This document shows, piece after piece, positions 6,054-13,996 of a stretch of DNA of 27,192 bases; the first letter of the stretch is position 1; every line of letters begins with the position of its first letter. The position numbers were made by a program, and so were the translations under genes. The stretch lies in contig CALGWX010000107.1 of the NCBI GenBank assembly GCA_937936215.1, positions 1 through 27,192 of the forward strand, given 5' to 3'. The DNA is from an uncultured Burkholderiaceae bacterium (lineage in GTDB: Bacteria > Pseudomonadota > Gammaproteobacteria > Burkholderiales > Burkholderiaceae_F). The notes below the pieces were generated by a model. It saw only the letters and a list, made by a program, of their open reading frames with translations, had not been told where the DNA came from and did not search any database.

Positions 6054-7019
6054 GTGTCGCAGGGCCTGTCGCTGCTGTTCATCGTCGATCCGCTGCCGCT
6101 GCTGAAGGCGTACAAGGACTCGACGGTGGCGATGATGCGCACCGCCGCTGCGCGCGGCCACGACATTTGGGCCTGCACGCCGGCCGATCTGCAGTGGCGC
6201 GACGGCCACGTCACCACGCAGGCGCAGCGGCTGCAGCTGCTGCCCAAGGGCGACAAGGGCGCGCCGTGGTACGCGGAACTGGACTCCGGCGCCCGGGCGC
6301 TCGCCGGCTTCGACGCCGTGCTGATGCGCAAGGATCCACCGTTCGATACCGAGTACCTGTACGCCACGCACCTGCTGTCGGCGGCGAGCCGCGACGGCGC
6401 GGCGGTGTTCAACGACCCGCGCGCGCTGCGCGACCACAACGAGAAGTTCGCCATCACCGAGTTCGCCGATTTCACGGTCCCGACGCTAGTCACGCGCGAC
6501 GTCGCGGCGCTGCGGCAGTTCCACCGCGACCTCGGCACCGTGGTGCTGAAGCCGCTCGATGGCATGGGCGGCACCGGCATCTTCGTGCTGCGCGAGGACG
6601 AACTGAATCTGAACGCGATCCTGGAGACGGTCACCCACGACGGCCGGCGCACGGTGATGGCGCAGCGCTACATTCCGGAGATCCGCAACGGCGACAAGCG
6701 GGTGCTGCTGATCGCCGGCGAGCCGGTGCCGTATGCGCTGGCGCGGATCCCCAAGCCCGGCGAGACGCGAGGCAATCTCGCCGCCGGCGGAATCGCCCGG
6801 GCGCAGGAGCTGTCGGATTCGGACCGCGCCATCGCCGAGGGGCTCGGCCCGACGCTCGCCGCCCGCGGCCTGCTGCTGGTGGGCCTGGACGTCATCGGTG
6901 ACTACCTCACCGAGATCAACGTCACCAGCCCGACCTGCTTCGTCGAGATCGAGCAGCAGACCGGCTTCGACGTGGCCGGCATGTTCATCGACGCGCTGGA
7001 GAAGGCGGTGAGCCGGTGA
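6054..7019 (+). CDS. gshB: Glutathione synthetase
   Basis: 321 residues from a GTG start. GshB is an ATP-grasp ligase joining gamma-glutamylcysteine and glycine. The hallmarks are present in order: LMRKDPPFDTEYLYATHLL (~92-110), KPLDGMGGTGIF (glycine-rich ATP-binding loop, ~166), PYALARIPKPGETRGNLAAG (~228-247), and EINVTSPTCFVEIE near the C-terminus, which lines the active site. Length matches E. coli GshB. The 292 bases before it contain only a -10-like TAGAAT at 5897 without a convincing -35. The gene leads into the PTS cluster, as in other betaproteobacteria, but gshA is not next to it. Confidence 0.95.
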   Translation: MSQGLSLLFIVDPLPLLKAYKDSTVAMMRTAAARGHDIWACTPADLQWRDGHVTTQAQRLQLLPKGDKGAPWYAELDSGARALAGFDAVLMRKDPPFDTEYLYATHLLSAASRDGAAVFNDPRALRDHNEKFAITEFADFTVPTLVTRDVAALRQFHRDLGTVVLKPLDGMGGTGIFVLREDELNLNAILETVTHDGRRTVMAQRYIPEIRNGDKRVLLIAGEPVPYALARIPKPGETRGNLAAGGIARAQELSDSDRAIAEGLGPTLAARGLLLVGLDVIGDYLTEINVTSPTCFVEIEQQTGFDVAGMFIDALEKAVSR

Positions 7020-7072
7020 GCCCGTTGCAAGTAACCTGCTGGGCGGGGCTGTCTTCACGTGTCCTTTGTCCT

Positions 7073-7107
7073 GCGCCCGCCCACCCGGCCGGCCGAAGGG
7101 CGGGCGC
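7073..7107 (+). other. Strong hairpin between gshB and the PTS genes
   Basis: GCGCCCGCCC (7073-7082) is perfectly complementary to GGGCGGGCGC (7098-7107) across a 15-base loop that contains the palindrome GGCCGGCC. No T tract follows, so it is not a classical terminator. It could protect or punctuate the mRNA, or act with Rho. Confidence 0.5.
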
Positions 7108-7173
7108 CCAACTTCATTCGCCCCGAGTGCACGTGCGACGTGAAGCGGCGCGTACACGAGGGGCGACGCGGAA

Positions 7174-7641
7174 ATGGTCGGCATCCTGCTGATTGCGCAC
7201 GCTCCGTTGGCGGCGGCGCTGGCTGCCGCCGCTGCCCACGTCTATGCCTGTGCGCCCGAGCGGGCCGGCGCGCAGCTGCGCGTCTTTGACGTGCTGCCCG
7301 ATTCCGATCCCGCGGCCAACCTCGAGCTGGCGCGCTCGATGCTGCGCGAGATCGACACCGGCAGCGGCGTCCTGGTGTTGACCGACGCCTTCGGCGCCTC
7401 GCCGGGCAACGTCGCGGCACAGCTGGCCGAGCCCGGCCGGGTGGCGGTCATCGCCGGCGTGAACCTGCCGATGCTGCTGCGGGCGCTGTGCTACCGCGAC
7501 GGCACGCTGGCCGAGGCGGCCGACAAGGCGCTGGCTGGCGGCACCCAGGGCGTGATGGCAGTGGCCTCGACCAAGGTGCAACACCAGGGAACCCAGCCCG
7601 CGACCGGCGATGGTCTCGCGCGACTTCACCATCAGCAATAA
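7174..7641 (+). CDS. PTS EIIA component, mannose-type
   Basis: 155 residues. The protein is a cytoplasmic phosphocarrier of the PTS mannose EIIA family. The start MVGILLIAH places the phosphorylated histidine at His9, and VLVLTDAFGASPGN (~67-80) is the family's second hallmark. The last ~20 residues run past the usual domain end and overlap ptsH by 32 bases in another frame. No EIIB or EIIC lies nearby, so this is probably a regulatory rather than sugar-importing PTS, as known in other betaproteobacteria. The ATG follows a weak GCGGAA. Confidence 0.92.
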   Translation: MVGILLIAHAPLAAALAAAAAHVYACAPERAGAQLRVFDVLPDSDPAANLELARSMLREIDTGSGVLVLTDAFGASPGNVAAQLAEPGRVAVIAGVNLPMLLRALCYRDGTLAEAADKALAGGTQGVMAVASTKVQHQGTQPATGDGLARLHHQQ

Positions 7642-7876
7642 GCTCGGCCTGCACGCCCGGCCGTCGGCGCAGCTGACGCAGACGGCGGGCCGCTTTGCCA
7701 GCGACATCCACATCTCGCGCAACGGCCGCCGGGTGAACGCCAAGTCGATCATGGGCGTGATGATGCTCGCGGCGGGGAAGGGCGCGACGGTGACGGTCGA
7801 GGCGGAGGGCGAGGATGCTGAGCAGGCGGTCGAGGCGATCGGGCGGCTGATCGAGTCGGGCTTCGGCGAGGAGTGA
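7610..7876 (+). CDS. ptsH: Phosphocarrier protein HPr
   Basis: 88 residues, standard length. HPr passes phosphate from Enzyme I to EIIA. The active site is His15 in GLHARPSAQL; Ser46 in NAKSIMGVMML is the HPr-kinase site, and the surrounding sequence is intact, so regulation by HprK/P is possible. It starts inside the 3' end of the EIIA gene (32-base overlap), which suggests translational coupling, and is 46 bases before ptsI. Confidence 0.96.
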   Translation: MVSRDFTISNKLGLHARPSAQLTQTAGRFASDIHISRNGRRVNAKSIMGVMMLAAGKGATVTVEAEGEDAEQAVEAIGRLIESGFGEE

Positions 7877-7922
7877 CAGGCGCCGCGGCCGTCGCGGCGA
7901 CAACCACGACGGGAAGGGGGAC

Positions 7923-9725
7923 ATGGCGAGCGAACTGGTCGGTGTGGGCATCGTCTCGGGCACCAGCCCGAGCATCGCCATCGGCCGCGCGCACCGCCTG
8001 GCGCCGTCGGAACTAGAGACGCGCCAGTACTCGATCGAGCGCAAGGACGTCATGCACGAGGTGGCGCGGCTGAACAACGCCTTCTCGCTGGTGCGCGCCG
8101 AGATCGACGAACTGGCCTCGCACGTGTCGCCCGACGCGCCGGGCGAGGTGCGCGCCTTCCTCGACCTTCACCGGATGATCCTCGACGATCCGCTGCTGTG
8201 CGACGAGCCGCGCGACCTGGTGCGCACGCGGCTGATCAACGCCGAGTGGGCGCTGACGATCCAGCTCGAGGCGGTGTGCAAGCAGTTCGAGGCGATCGAC
8301 GACGAGTACTTCCGCAGCCGCTCGCAGGACGTGCGCCAGGTGGTCGAGCGGGTGATGAAGGCGCTGGTCAGCGGCCGCAACGCCACCGTCAGCCTGCCGC
8401 CGAAGCCGGCCGACGGCGAGCGGCTGATCCTGATCGCGCGCGACCTGTCGCCGACCGACATGCTGCACCTGAAGGAGCGCGCCGAGGTCGACGTCGCCGG
8501 CTTCGTCACCGAGATGGGTGGGCGCAACTCGCACACCGCGATCATGGCGCGCAGCCTCGGCCTGCCGGCGGTGCTCGGCGTGCCCCATGCGCGCGAGGCG
8601 ATCGCCGAGGGCGACCTCATCGTGCTCGACGCCGAGACCGGCCGCGTTCACATCCGGCCCGAGCCGGATGCCCTGGCGCAGTTCCAGCAGCGGCTGCGCG
8701 CGCAGATCGAGAGCCGGCTGGCGCTGCGCAAGCTCAAGAGCAAGCTGGCGCGCACCAAGGACGGCATCGCCGTCGAGCTGATGGCCAACATCGAGTTGCC
8801 CAGCGACGTGCGCGACGCGCTCGATGCCGGCGCCGACGGCATCGGCCTGTTCCGCACCGAGTTCCTGTTCATGAACCGCGACCAGCTGCCCGACGAGGAC
8901 GAGCAGTACGAGGCCTATGCCAAGGTCGCCCGCGCCATGAAGGGCAAGCCGGTGATCATCCGCACGCTCGACATCGGCGCCGACAAGGTGCTCACGGAGA
9001 GGGCGCGGCGCGGCCTCGGCATCGCCGCCGGCAGCCCGACGGTGGAATCGAACCCGGCGCTCGGCCTGCGCGCGATCCGCTACTGCCTGGCGTATCCGGA
9101 GCTGTTCCTCACCCAGCTGCGGGCCATCCTGCGCGCCTCGGCGGTGGGCACGGTGCGCATCCTGGTGCCGATGCTGGCGCACGTGCACGAGGTGGAGCAG
9201 ACGCTGTCGTTCGTCGCCCGCGCCCGCGAGCAGCTCAAGGAGCGCAAGCAGAGGTTCGACGCCCGCGCCCCGGTCGGCGGCATGATCGAGGTGCCGGCGG
9301 CGGCGCTGTCGCTGCCGGCCTTCGTCAAGCGGCTGAAGTTCCTGTCGCTCGGCACCAACGACCTGATCCAGTACACGCTGGCGATCGACCGCGCCGACGC
9401 CAGCGTCGCCCACCTGTACGACCACCTGCATCCGGCCGTGCTGCAGCTGATCGCGCGCACGATCCGCATCGGCAACAAGGCGCGCACACCGGTGGCGGTG
9501 TGCGGCGAGATGGCCGGCGAGGTCGACCTCACCGAGCTGCTGCTCGGCATGGGCCTGCGCCAGTTCTCGATGCATCCGTCGCAGATCCTCTCGGTCAAGG
9601 AGCGGCTATTCACGCTGTCGACCAAGACCGCCGCCAAGCTCGCCGCGCGCGTGCTGCGCGCCGACGACCCGCTCGACATCCGCATCGCGCTCGAGCGGGC
9701 GATGGCGAAGCCAGCCGCCAAGTGA
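7923..9725 (+). CDS. ptsI: Phosphoenolpyruvate-protein phosphotransferase (Enzyme I)
   Basis: 600 residues. Enzyme I takes phosphate from PEP and passes it to HPr. An N-terminal HPr-binding helical domain is followed by the phosphohistidine swivel domain with His204 (GGRNSHTAIMARSLGLP). The C-terminal PEP-binding barrel carries GLFRTEFLFM, TLDIGADK and the active-site Cys527 (VCGEMAGE). It is slightly longer than the ~575-residue E. coli enzyme. A good ribosome site (AAGGGGGAC) precedes the ATG. It is the last gene of the gshB-EIIA-HPr-EI cluster. No convincing intrinsic terminator follows; only a 7-bp hairpin at 9804-9823 without Ts. Confidence 0.97.
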   Translation: MASELVGVGIVSGTSPSIAIGRAHRLAPSELETRQYSIERKDVMHEVARLNNAFSLVRAEIDELASHVSPDAPGEVRAFLDLHRMILDDPLLCDEPRDLVRTRLINAEWALTIQLEAVCKQFEAIDDEYFRSRSQDVRQVVERVMKALVSGRNATVSLPPKPADGERLILIARDLSPTDMLHLKERAEVDVAGFVTEMGGRNSHTAIMARSLGLPAVLGVPHAREAIAEGDLIVLDAETGRVHIRPEPDALAQFQQRLRAQIESRLALRKLKSKLARTKDGIAVELMANIELPSDVRDALDAGADGIGLFRTEFLFMNRDQLPDEDEQYEAYAKVARAMKGKPVIIRTLDIGADKVLTERARRGLGIAAGSPTVESNPALGLRAIRYCLAYPELFLTQLRAILRASAVGTVRILVPMLAHVHEVEQTLSFVARAREQLKERKQRFDARAPVGGMIEVPAAALSLPAFVKRLKFLSLGTNDLIQYTLAIDRADASVAHLYDHLHPAVLQLIARTIRIGNKARTPVAVCGEMAGEVDLTELLLGMGLRQFSMHPSQILSVKERLFTLSTKTAAKLAARVLRADDPLDIRIALERAMAKPAAK

Positions 9726-9916
9726 GTCCGGCCGCGCGGCGGCGGGGCTTCGCACGCTGAGACGGCAACGCGGCCGCTGTCGCCGCGAGGTGTCGCCGCG
9801 CCGAGGCGGCGAGGCAGCCGCCTGTGCCGCGAGGCCTCATGGCGGCGGCACTTGCAGCCGTCGCCACCGGGATGCCTGAAGCGGCCATCTGCGCCGGCCC
9901 GGCGCCGGCGGATGCC

Positions 9917-9938
9917 GGATGCGCGTAACTACGCATCC
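9917..9938. promoter_or_regulatory. Inverted repeat abutting the sigma-54 promoter
   Basis: GGATGCG (9917-9923) and CGCATCC (9932-9938) are perfect inverses with an eight-base spacer. The centre is about 41 bases before the predicted start, four bases clear of the -24 element. That is too close for a normal sigma-54 enhancer but suits a repressor or co-regulator. The binding protein is unknown. Confidence 0.45.
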
Positions 9939-9942
9939 CGCA

Positions 9943-9958
9943 TGGCACGGCGCTTGCA
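9943..9958 (+). promoter_or_regulatory. Sigma-54 promoter of the transporter-cynS operon
   Basis: TGGCACG-N4-TTGCA matches the RpoN consensus exactly. The predicted start is near 9969, 240 bases before the first ATG. No NtrC-like dyad is seen in the 200 bases upstream; the best one lies downstream at 10129-10143. Confidence 0.85.
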
Positions 9959-10109
9959 TCGGTCGTCCGGCATGAGATCGGCGCGACCTGCAATGGACTG
10001 GCGATGGGTGCACCCGACCGCGCGCCAGGTGAATTCGCCCTGCACATCGCCCCGGCTACAGGCCACTCGGCGCTTGGCAGACGACTGCACTTTGGTGCGC
10101 CACCGCGCT

Positions 10110-10124
10110 GCACCGCGCGGGGGC
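10110..10124. promoter_or_regulatory. Weak NtrC-like dyad in the leader
   Basis: GCACC-N5-GGGGC differs from GCACC-N5-GGTGC at one position. It sits 19 bases (about two helical turns) before the perfect dyad at 10129, so the two could form a paired site. Given the GC content the match may be fortuitous. Confidence 0.3.
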
Positions 10125-10128
10125 CGTT

Positions 10129-10143
10129 GCACCGAAGCGGTGC
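10129..10143. promoter_or_regulatory. Perfect NtrC-type dyad downstream of the promoter
   Basis: GCACC-GAAGC-GGTGC is an exact match to the NtrC enhancer pattern. It lies about 167 bases after the predicted sigma-54 start and 66 bases before the ATG. It may work as a downstream enhancer, as a repressing site for bound NtrC, or only as an RNA hairpin in the leader (5-bp stem, five-base loop). Confidence 0.5.
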
Positions 10144-10208
10144 CGCCGTCGCCTCGCCGCAGATCACGCTGATCGGTCGTTTCCCTTCGACTGCTCAGGA
10201 GCCACGCT

Positions 10209-11606
10209 ATGAGCTTCTTCCATCGCGACTACGACCCCTACGACGCCGGCCGGCCGCTGCTGGCGCGCTGCAGCTGCGGCGGCGACCATGCGCCGCAGGA
10301 CCACGCGCGCCTCGCCGTGCAGGCGCCGCCGCGGCGCGTCGATGCCGAGCAACTCGGCCGCGAGTTCGTCGAGGCGGCGCTGGTCAAGGCGCTGTTCCCG
10401 CACGAGCCGGTACGGCGCGCCTTCCTGCAGGCCGTCGGCCGCCGCACGGCGATGGCGGCCATCTCCAGCGTGCTGCCCGTCGCCACGCTGCAGGCGATGG
10501 CGCAGGAGAAGAAAGCGCTCGAGCGGCCGGACCTGAAGATTGGCTTCATCGCCATCACCTGCGCCACGCCGCTGATCATGGCCGACCCGCTCGGCTTCTA
10601 TAAGCGGCAGGGCCTGCGCGTGCAGCTGAACAAGACGGCGGGCTGGGCCCTGATCCGCGACAAGATGCTCAACAAGGAGCACGACGCCTCGCACTTCCTG
10701 AGCCCGATGCCGCTGGCGATCTCGCTGGGGCTCGGCTCGACGCAGGTGCCGATGCGGGTGGCCACCATCCAGAACACCAACGGCCAGGCGATCACCCTGT
10801 CGCTGAAGCACAAAGACAAGCGCGACCCGAAGCAGTGGAAGGGCTTCCGCTTCGCGGTGCCGTTCGAGTACTCGATCCACAACTTCCTGCTGCGCTACTA
10901 CCTGGCCGAGCATGGGTTGAACCCGGACACCGACGTGCAGATCCGCGTCACGCCGCCGCCGGAGATGGTGGCCAACCTGCGCGCCGGCAACATCGACGGC
11001 TTCCTCGGCCCCGACCCGTTCAACCAGCGCGCGGTGTACGACGAGGTCGGCTTCATCCACATCCTGTCGAAGGAGCTGTGGGACGGTCACCCGTGCTGCG
11101 CGTTCGGGGTTAGCGAAGAGTTCATCCGCGCCAACCCGAACACCTTCGCGGCGCTGTTCCGCGCCGTGCTGGAGGCGGCGGCGATGGCGCGCGACCCGGG
11201 CAACCGCGAGCTCATTGCCAAGGTGATCAGCCCGACCGCGTACCTGAACCAGCCGGAGACGGTGGTGGCGCAGGTGCTCACCGGCCGCTTTGCCGACGGG
11301 CTGGGCGGCGTACGCACCGTGCCGGACCGCGCCGACTTCGACCCGGTGCCGTGGCCGAGCATGGCGGTGTGGATGCTGACGCAGATGCAGCGCTGGGGCT
11401 ACATCAAGGGCGACGTGAACTACCGCCAAATTGCCGAGCAGGTGTTCCTGATCACCGACGCGCGCAAGCACATGGCCGAACTCGGCCAGAAGCCGCCGGC
11501 TGCTAACGCCGTTTATCCGAAGTTCAAGATCATGGGGCGCGAGTTCGACCCGGCCAAGGCGGCCGAGTACGCGAAGAGCTTCCCGATCAGCCGGGCGGCC
11601 GCCTGA
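10209..11606 (+). CDS. NrtA/CmpA/CynA-type ABC transporter substrate-binding protein
   Basis: 465 residues. Periplasmic receptors of this family bind nitrate, bicarbonate or cyanate. The export signal starts late: the twin-arginine motif RRAFLQ is at 69-74, followed by a hydrophobic run and likely cleavage after Met-Ala98 (AMA-Q). Before it is a 68-residue cytoplasmic-looking region with Cys21, Cys23, His27 and His32. The core reads LKIGFIAITCATPLIMADPL, then PPPEMVANLRAGNIDGFLGPDPFNQ, typical of NrtA-like proteins. AGGAG is eight bases before the ATG. Its operon ends in cyanase and no nitrate reductase gene is visible, so cyanate is the favoured substrate; nitrate remains possible. Confidence 0.88.
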   Translation: MSFFHRDYDPYDAGRPLLARCSCGGDHAPQDHARLAVQAPPRRVDAEQLGREFVEAALVKALFPHEPVRRAFLQAVGRRTAMAAISSVLPVATLQAMAQEKKALERPDLKIGFIAITCATPLIMADPLGFYKRQGLRVQLNKTAGWALIRDKMLNKEHDASHFLSPMPLAISLGLGSTQVPMRVATIQNTNGQAITLSLKHKDKRDPKQWKGFRFAVPFEYSIHNFLLRYYLAEHGLNPDTDVQIRVTPPPEMVANLRAGNIDGFLGPDPFNQRAVYDEVGFIHILSKELWDGHPCCAFGVSEEFIRANPNTFAALFRAVLEAAAMARDPGNRELIAKVISPTAYLNQPETVVAQVLTGRFADGLGGVRTVPDRADFDPVPWPSMAVWMLTQMQRWGYIKGDVNYRQIAEQVFLITDARKHMAELGQKPPAANAVYPKFKIMGREFDPAKAAEYAKSFPISRAAA

Positions 11607-11616
11607 GGGGATGGCG

Positions 11617-12489
11617 ATGACCTGGCTGGACCCGCAGCGGTTGAAGGCGTCGCTGCTGTCGCTGCTGCTCCTGCTGCTGCTGCTCGGCATCTGGCACGTG
11701 GCCACGCTGCCCAAGGCGGGCAGCGGCGCGGCCGCCGCGCTGACGGCGGAGCAGATCGAGTACGCCAAGCTGCTCGGCAAGGATCCCGGCGCCGGCGCCC
11801 GCAAGAGCGACGGCTTCCCGACGCTGGCGCAGATGGCGGAGGCGGTGCAGCGCAACCTGGCGCGACCGTTCTACGACAACGGGCCGAACGACAAGGGCAT
11901 CGGCATCCAACTCGCGCACTCGCTGGCGCGGGTGGGGCTGGGCTTCTCGATCGCGGCGCTGGTGGCGATCCCACTCGGCTTCGTGATCGGCATGTCGCCG
12001 CTGCTCTACCGGGCGCTCGACCCGTTCATCCAGGTGCTCAAGCCGATCTCGCCGCTGGCCTGGATGCCGCTGGCGCTGTACACGATCAAGGATTCGTCGG
12101 TCTCCGGCGTGTTCGTGATCTTCATCTGCTCGCTGTGGCCGATGCTGATCAACACCGCCTTCGGCGTAGCCAGCGTACGGCGCGAGTGGCTGGCGGTGGC
12201 GCGCACGCTCGAGGTCAAGCCGCTGCGGCGCGCCTTCGAGGTGATCCTGCCGGCGGCGGCGCCGACGATCCTCACCGGGATGCGCATCAGCATGGGCATC
12301 GCCTGGCTGGTGATCGTCGCCGCCGAGATGCTGGTCGGCGGCACCGGCATCGGCTACTTCGTCTGGAACGAGTGGAACAACCTGTCGCTGACCAACGTAA
12401 TCTTCGCGATCCTGGTCATCGGCGTGGTCGGCATGCTGCTCGACGCCCTGTTCGGGCGCCTGCAGAAGGCGGTCACCTATGTCGAGTGA
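11617..12489 (+). CDS. NrtB/CynB-type ABC transporter permease
   Basis: 290 residues from the ATG at 11617 (MTWLD); an ATG two codons earlier (11611) directly abuts the GAGGGG ribosome site, so 11617 has better spacing. This inner-membrane subunit has a first helix of Leu repeats (about residues 11-25), a periplasmic segment, then about five more helices. The cytoplasmic coupling loop for the ATPase is EVILPAAAPTILTGMRISMG (about 208-227). It is 10 bases after the receptor gene and overlaps the ATPase gene by 11 bases. The partner subunits indicate uptake of a small anion, cyanate or nitrate. Confidence 0.88.
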   Translation: MTWLDPQRLKASLLSLLLLLLLLGIWHVATLPKAGSGAAAALTAEQIEYAKLLGKDPGAGARKSDGFPTLAQMAEAVQRNLARPFYDNGPNDKGIGIQLAHSLARVGLGFSIAALVAIPLGFVIGMSPLLYRALDPFIQVLKPISPLAWMPLALYTIKDSSVSGVFVIFICSLWPMLINTAFGVASVRREWLAVARTLEVKPLRRAFEVILPAAAPTILTGMRISMGIAWLVIVAAEMLVGGTGIGYFVWNEWNNLSLTNVIFAILVIGVVGMLLDALFGRLQKAVTYVE

Positions 12490-13420
12490 CTTCGAGCGGC
12501 CCTTCCTGCAGGTGCAGGGCCTGGCCAAGCGCTTTCCCAGCGCCGCTGAGCCGGTGTTCGACGCCGTCAACTTCAGCGTCCGCCGCGGCGAGTTCGTCTG
12601 CATCATCGGCCACTCCGGCTGCGGCAAGACCACGATCCTGAACGTGCTGGCGGGGCTGGAGCAGGCCAGCGGCGGCACGGTGATCATGGACGGGCGCGAG
12701 GTCGCCGGGCCGAGCCTCGAGCGCGGCGTCGTCTTCCAGGGCCATGCGCTGATGCCGTGGCTGACGGTGCGCCGGAACATCGCCTTCGCGGTGCGCAGCA
12801 AGTGGCCCGACTGGTCGCGGTCGCAGGTCGACGCGCACGTGCAGCGCTACGTCGAAATGGTGGGGCTGGCCGCCGCCATCGACAAGAAGCCGGCGCAGCT
12901 GTCCGGCGGCATGAAGCAGCGCGTCGGCATCGCCCGCGCCTTCGCCATCCAGCCCAAGATGTTGCTGCTCGACGAGCCGTTCGGCGCGCTGGACGCGCTC
13001 ACGCGCGGCACGATCCAGGACGAGCTGCTGAAGATCTGCGCCGCCACCGGCCAGACCGTGTTCATGATCACGCACGACGTCGACGAGGCGATCCTGCTCG
13101 CCGACACGATCCTGCTGATGAGCAACGGCCCGCAGGCGCGCATCGCCGAGATCGTGCGCAACCCGCTGCCGCGCGAGCGGCAGCGGGCGAGCCTGCACCA
13201 CGAGCCGTTGTTTTACGCCGTGCGCAACCACCTGGTCGACTTCCTGGTCACGCGCGCCAAGACGCTCGCGCACGGGCGCGCGCCGGAGCATCCGCCGGAA
13301 GTGTGGCCCGGCGTCGAGCCCGACCCGGAACCCGGCCGCGGCGCCGCCGTCATCGCCCTTCCCCGCGCGGCCGCCGCCGCGAATTCCGTTCCCCGTCCCG
13401 CACAGAGAGAGGCACGATGA
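12479..13420 (+). CDS. NrtD/CynD-type ABC transporter ATP-binding protein
   Basis: 313 residues. All ABC ATPase motifs are intact: Walker A GHSGCGKTT (44-52), Q-loop VVFQGHALMPW, signature LSGGMKQR (141-148), Walker B LLLDEP with Asp165-Glu166, and the switch histidine in MITHDVDEA. The C-terminal ~60 residues are a proline/alanine-rich tail beyond the usual domain, of no recognised function. The start overlaps the permease gene by 11 bases, and its stop forms an ATGA overlap with cynS. This tight coupling supports a shared cyanate task. Confidence 0.92.
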   Translation: MSSDFERPFLQVQGLAKRFPSAAEPVFDAVNFSVRRGEFVCIIGHSGCGKTTILNVLAGLEQASGGTVIMDGREVAGPSLERGVVFQGHALMPWLTVRRNIAFAVRSKWPDWSRSQVDAHVQRYVEMVGLAAAIDKKPAQLSGGMKQRVGIARAFAIQPKMLLLDEPFGALDALTRGTIQDELLKICAATGQTVFMITHDVDEAILLADTILLMSNGPQARIAEIVRNPLPRERQRASLHHEPLFYAVRNHLVDFLVTRAKTLAHGRAPEHPPEVWPGVEPDPEPGRGAAVIALPRAAAAANSVPRPAQREAR

Positions 13421-13860
13421 ACCGCAACGACGTTACCGAGAAGATCATCGCCACCAAGGTGGCCAAGGGCATCAAGTGGTCGCAGGTGGCCGAGCGCGTC
13501 GGCCTGAGCAAGGAGTGGGTGACCGCCGCCTGCCTCGGCCAGATGACGCTGACCGTCGAGCAGGCCAACGTGGTCGGCGAGATCTTCGGGCTCACGCCCG
13601 AGGAGAAGAAGTGGCTGACGGTGGTGCCGTACAAGGGCTCACTGCCGAGCAGCGTGCCGACCGACCCGCTGATCTACCGCTTCTACGAGCTGGTCAACGT
13701 CTACGGCACCACGTTCAAGGAGCTGATCCACGAGGAGTTCGGCGACGGCATCATGAGCGCGATCGACTTCAAGATGGACCTGCAGCGCGAGCCCGATCCC
13801 AAGGGCGACCGCGTGCACATCGTCATGAGCGGCAAGTTCCTGCCCTACAAGACGTACTGA
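13417..13860 (+). CDS. cynS: Cyanate hydratase (cyanase)
   Basis: 147 residues, slightly shorter than the 156-residue E. coli enzyme. Cyanase converts cyanate and bicarbonate to carbamate, which breaks down to ammonia and CO2, so cyanate becomes a nitrogen source. The N-terminal helical domain resembles a helix-turn-helix (WSQVAERVGLSKEWVTAACL). The catalytic triad is complete: Arg88 and Glu91 (IYRFYELV) and Ser114 (GIMSAIDF), each offset by eight from E. coli Arg96, Glu99, Ser122. The ATG overlaps the transporter ATPase stop as ATGA. A sigma-54 promoter far upstream of the transporter probably drives it. Confidence 0.97.
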   Translation: MNRNDVTEKIIATKVAKGIKWSQVAERVGLSKEWVTAACLGQMTLTVEQANVVGEIFGLTPEEKKWLTVVPYKGSLPSSVPTDPLIYRFYELVNVYGTTFKELIHEEFGDGIMSAIDFKMDLQREPDPKGDRVHIVMSGKFLPYKTY

Positions 13861-13996
13861 CGGTGTAGTGGCGGCGCGCCGTCGAAGGCCTCGCCGCCTC
13901 CCGGAAGCCGCCGCGTCTCGTGACTGCGTTCGGCGCGGCCGCGCCCCACGCGTGCGGCGGGCCGGTCGGCGCGGCGGCCGCCGTCGCCAAGGCGGT

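Larger units (their letters stand above)
9726..10208. other. 483-base intergenic region between ptsI and the cyanate/nitrate-type operon
   Basis: It holds no convincing gene. It contains a 7-bp hairpin at 9804-9823, a dyad at 9917-9938, an exact sigma-54 promoter at 9943-9958, the palindrome GGGTGCACCC at 10006-10015, and NtrC-like dyads at 10110-10124 and 10129-10143. The ribosome site AGGAG is at 10197-10201. The stretch from the predicted start (9969) to the ATG is a 240-nt leader. Confidence 0.8.

Noticed and set aside
8013..9575. 520-codon open frame on the minus strand opposite ptsI, and similar long frames elsewhere
   Set aside because: GC-rich shadow frames with His/Arg/Ala-biased composition opposite well-identified genes.
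10076..10091. TGGCAG...TGCA as a second sigma-54 promoter nearer the receptor ATG
   Set aside because: GG and GC are nine bases apart, not ten, and the -24 element is imperfect.
10103..10143. Two leader hairpins as a NasT/ANTAR-type antitermination element
   Set aside because: The loops do not show the A1/G4 hexaloop pattern, and no terminator follows.
11692..11707. TGGCACG inside the permease gene
   Set aside because: The -12 GC is absent at the right distance; coding sequence only.
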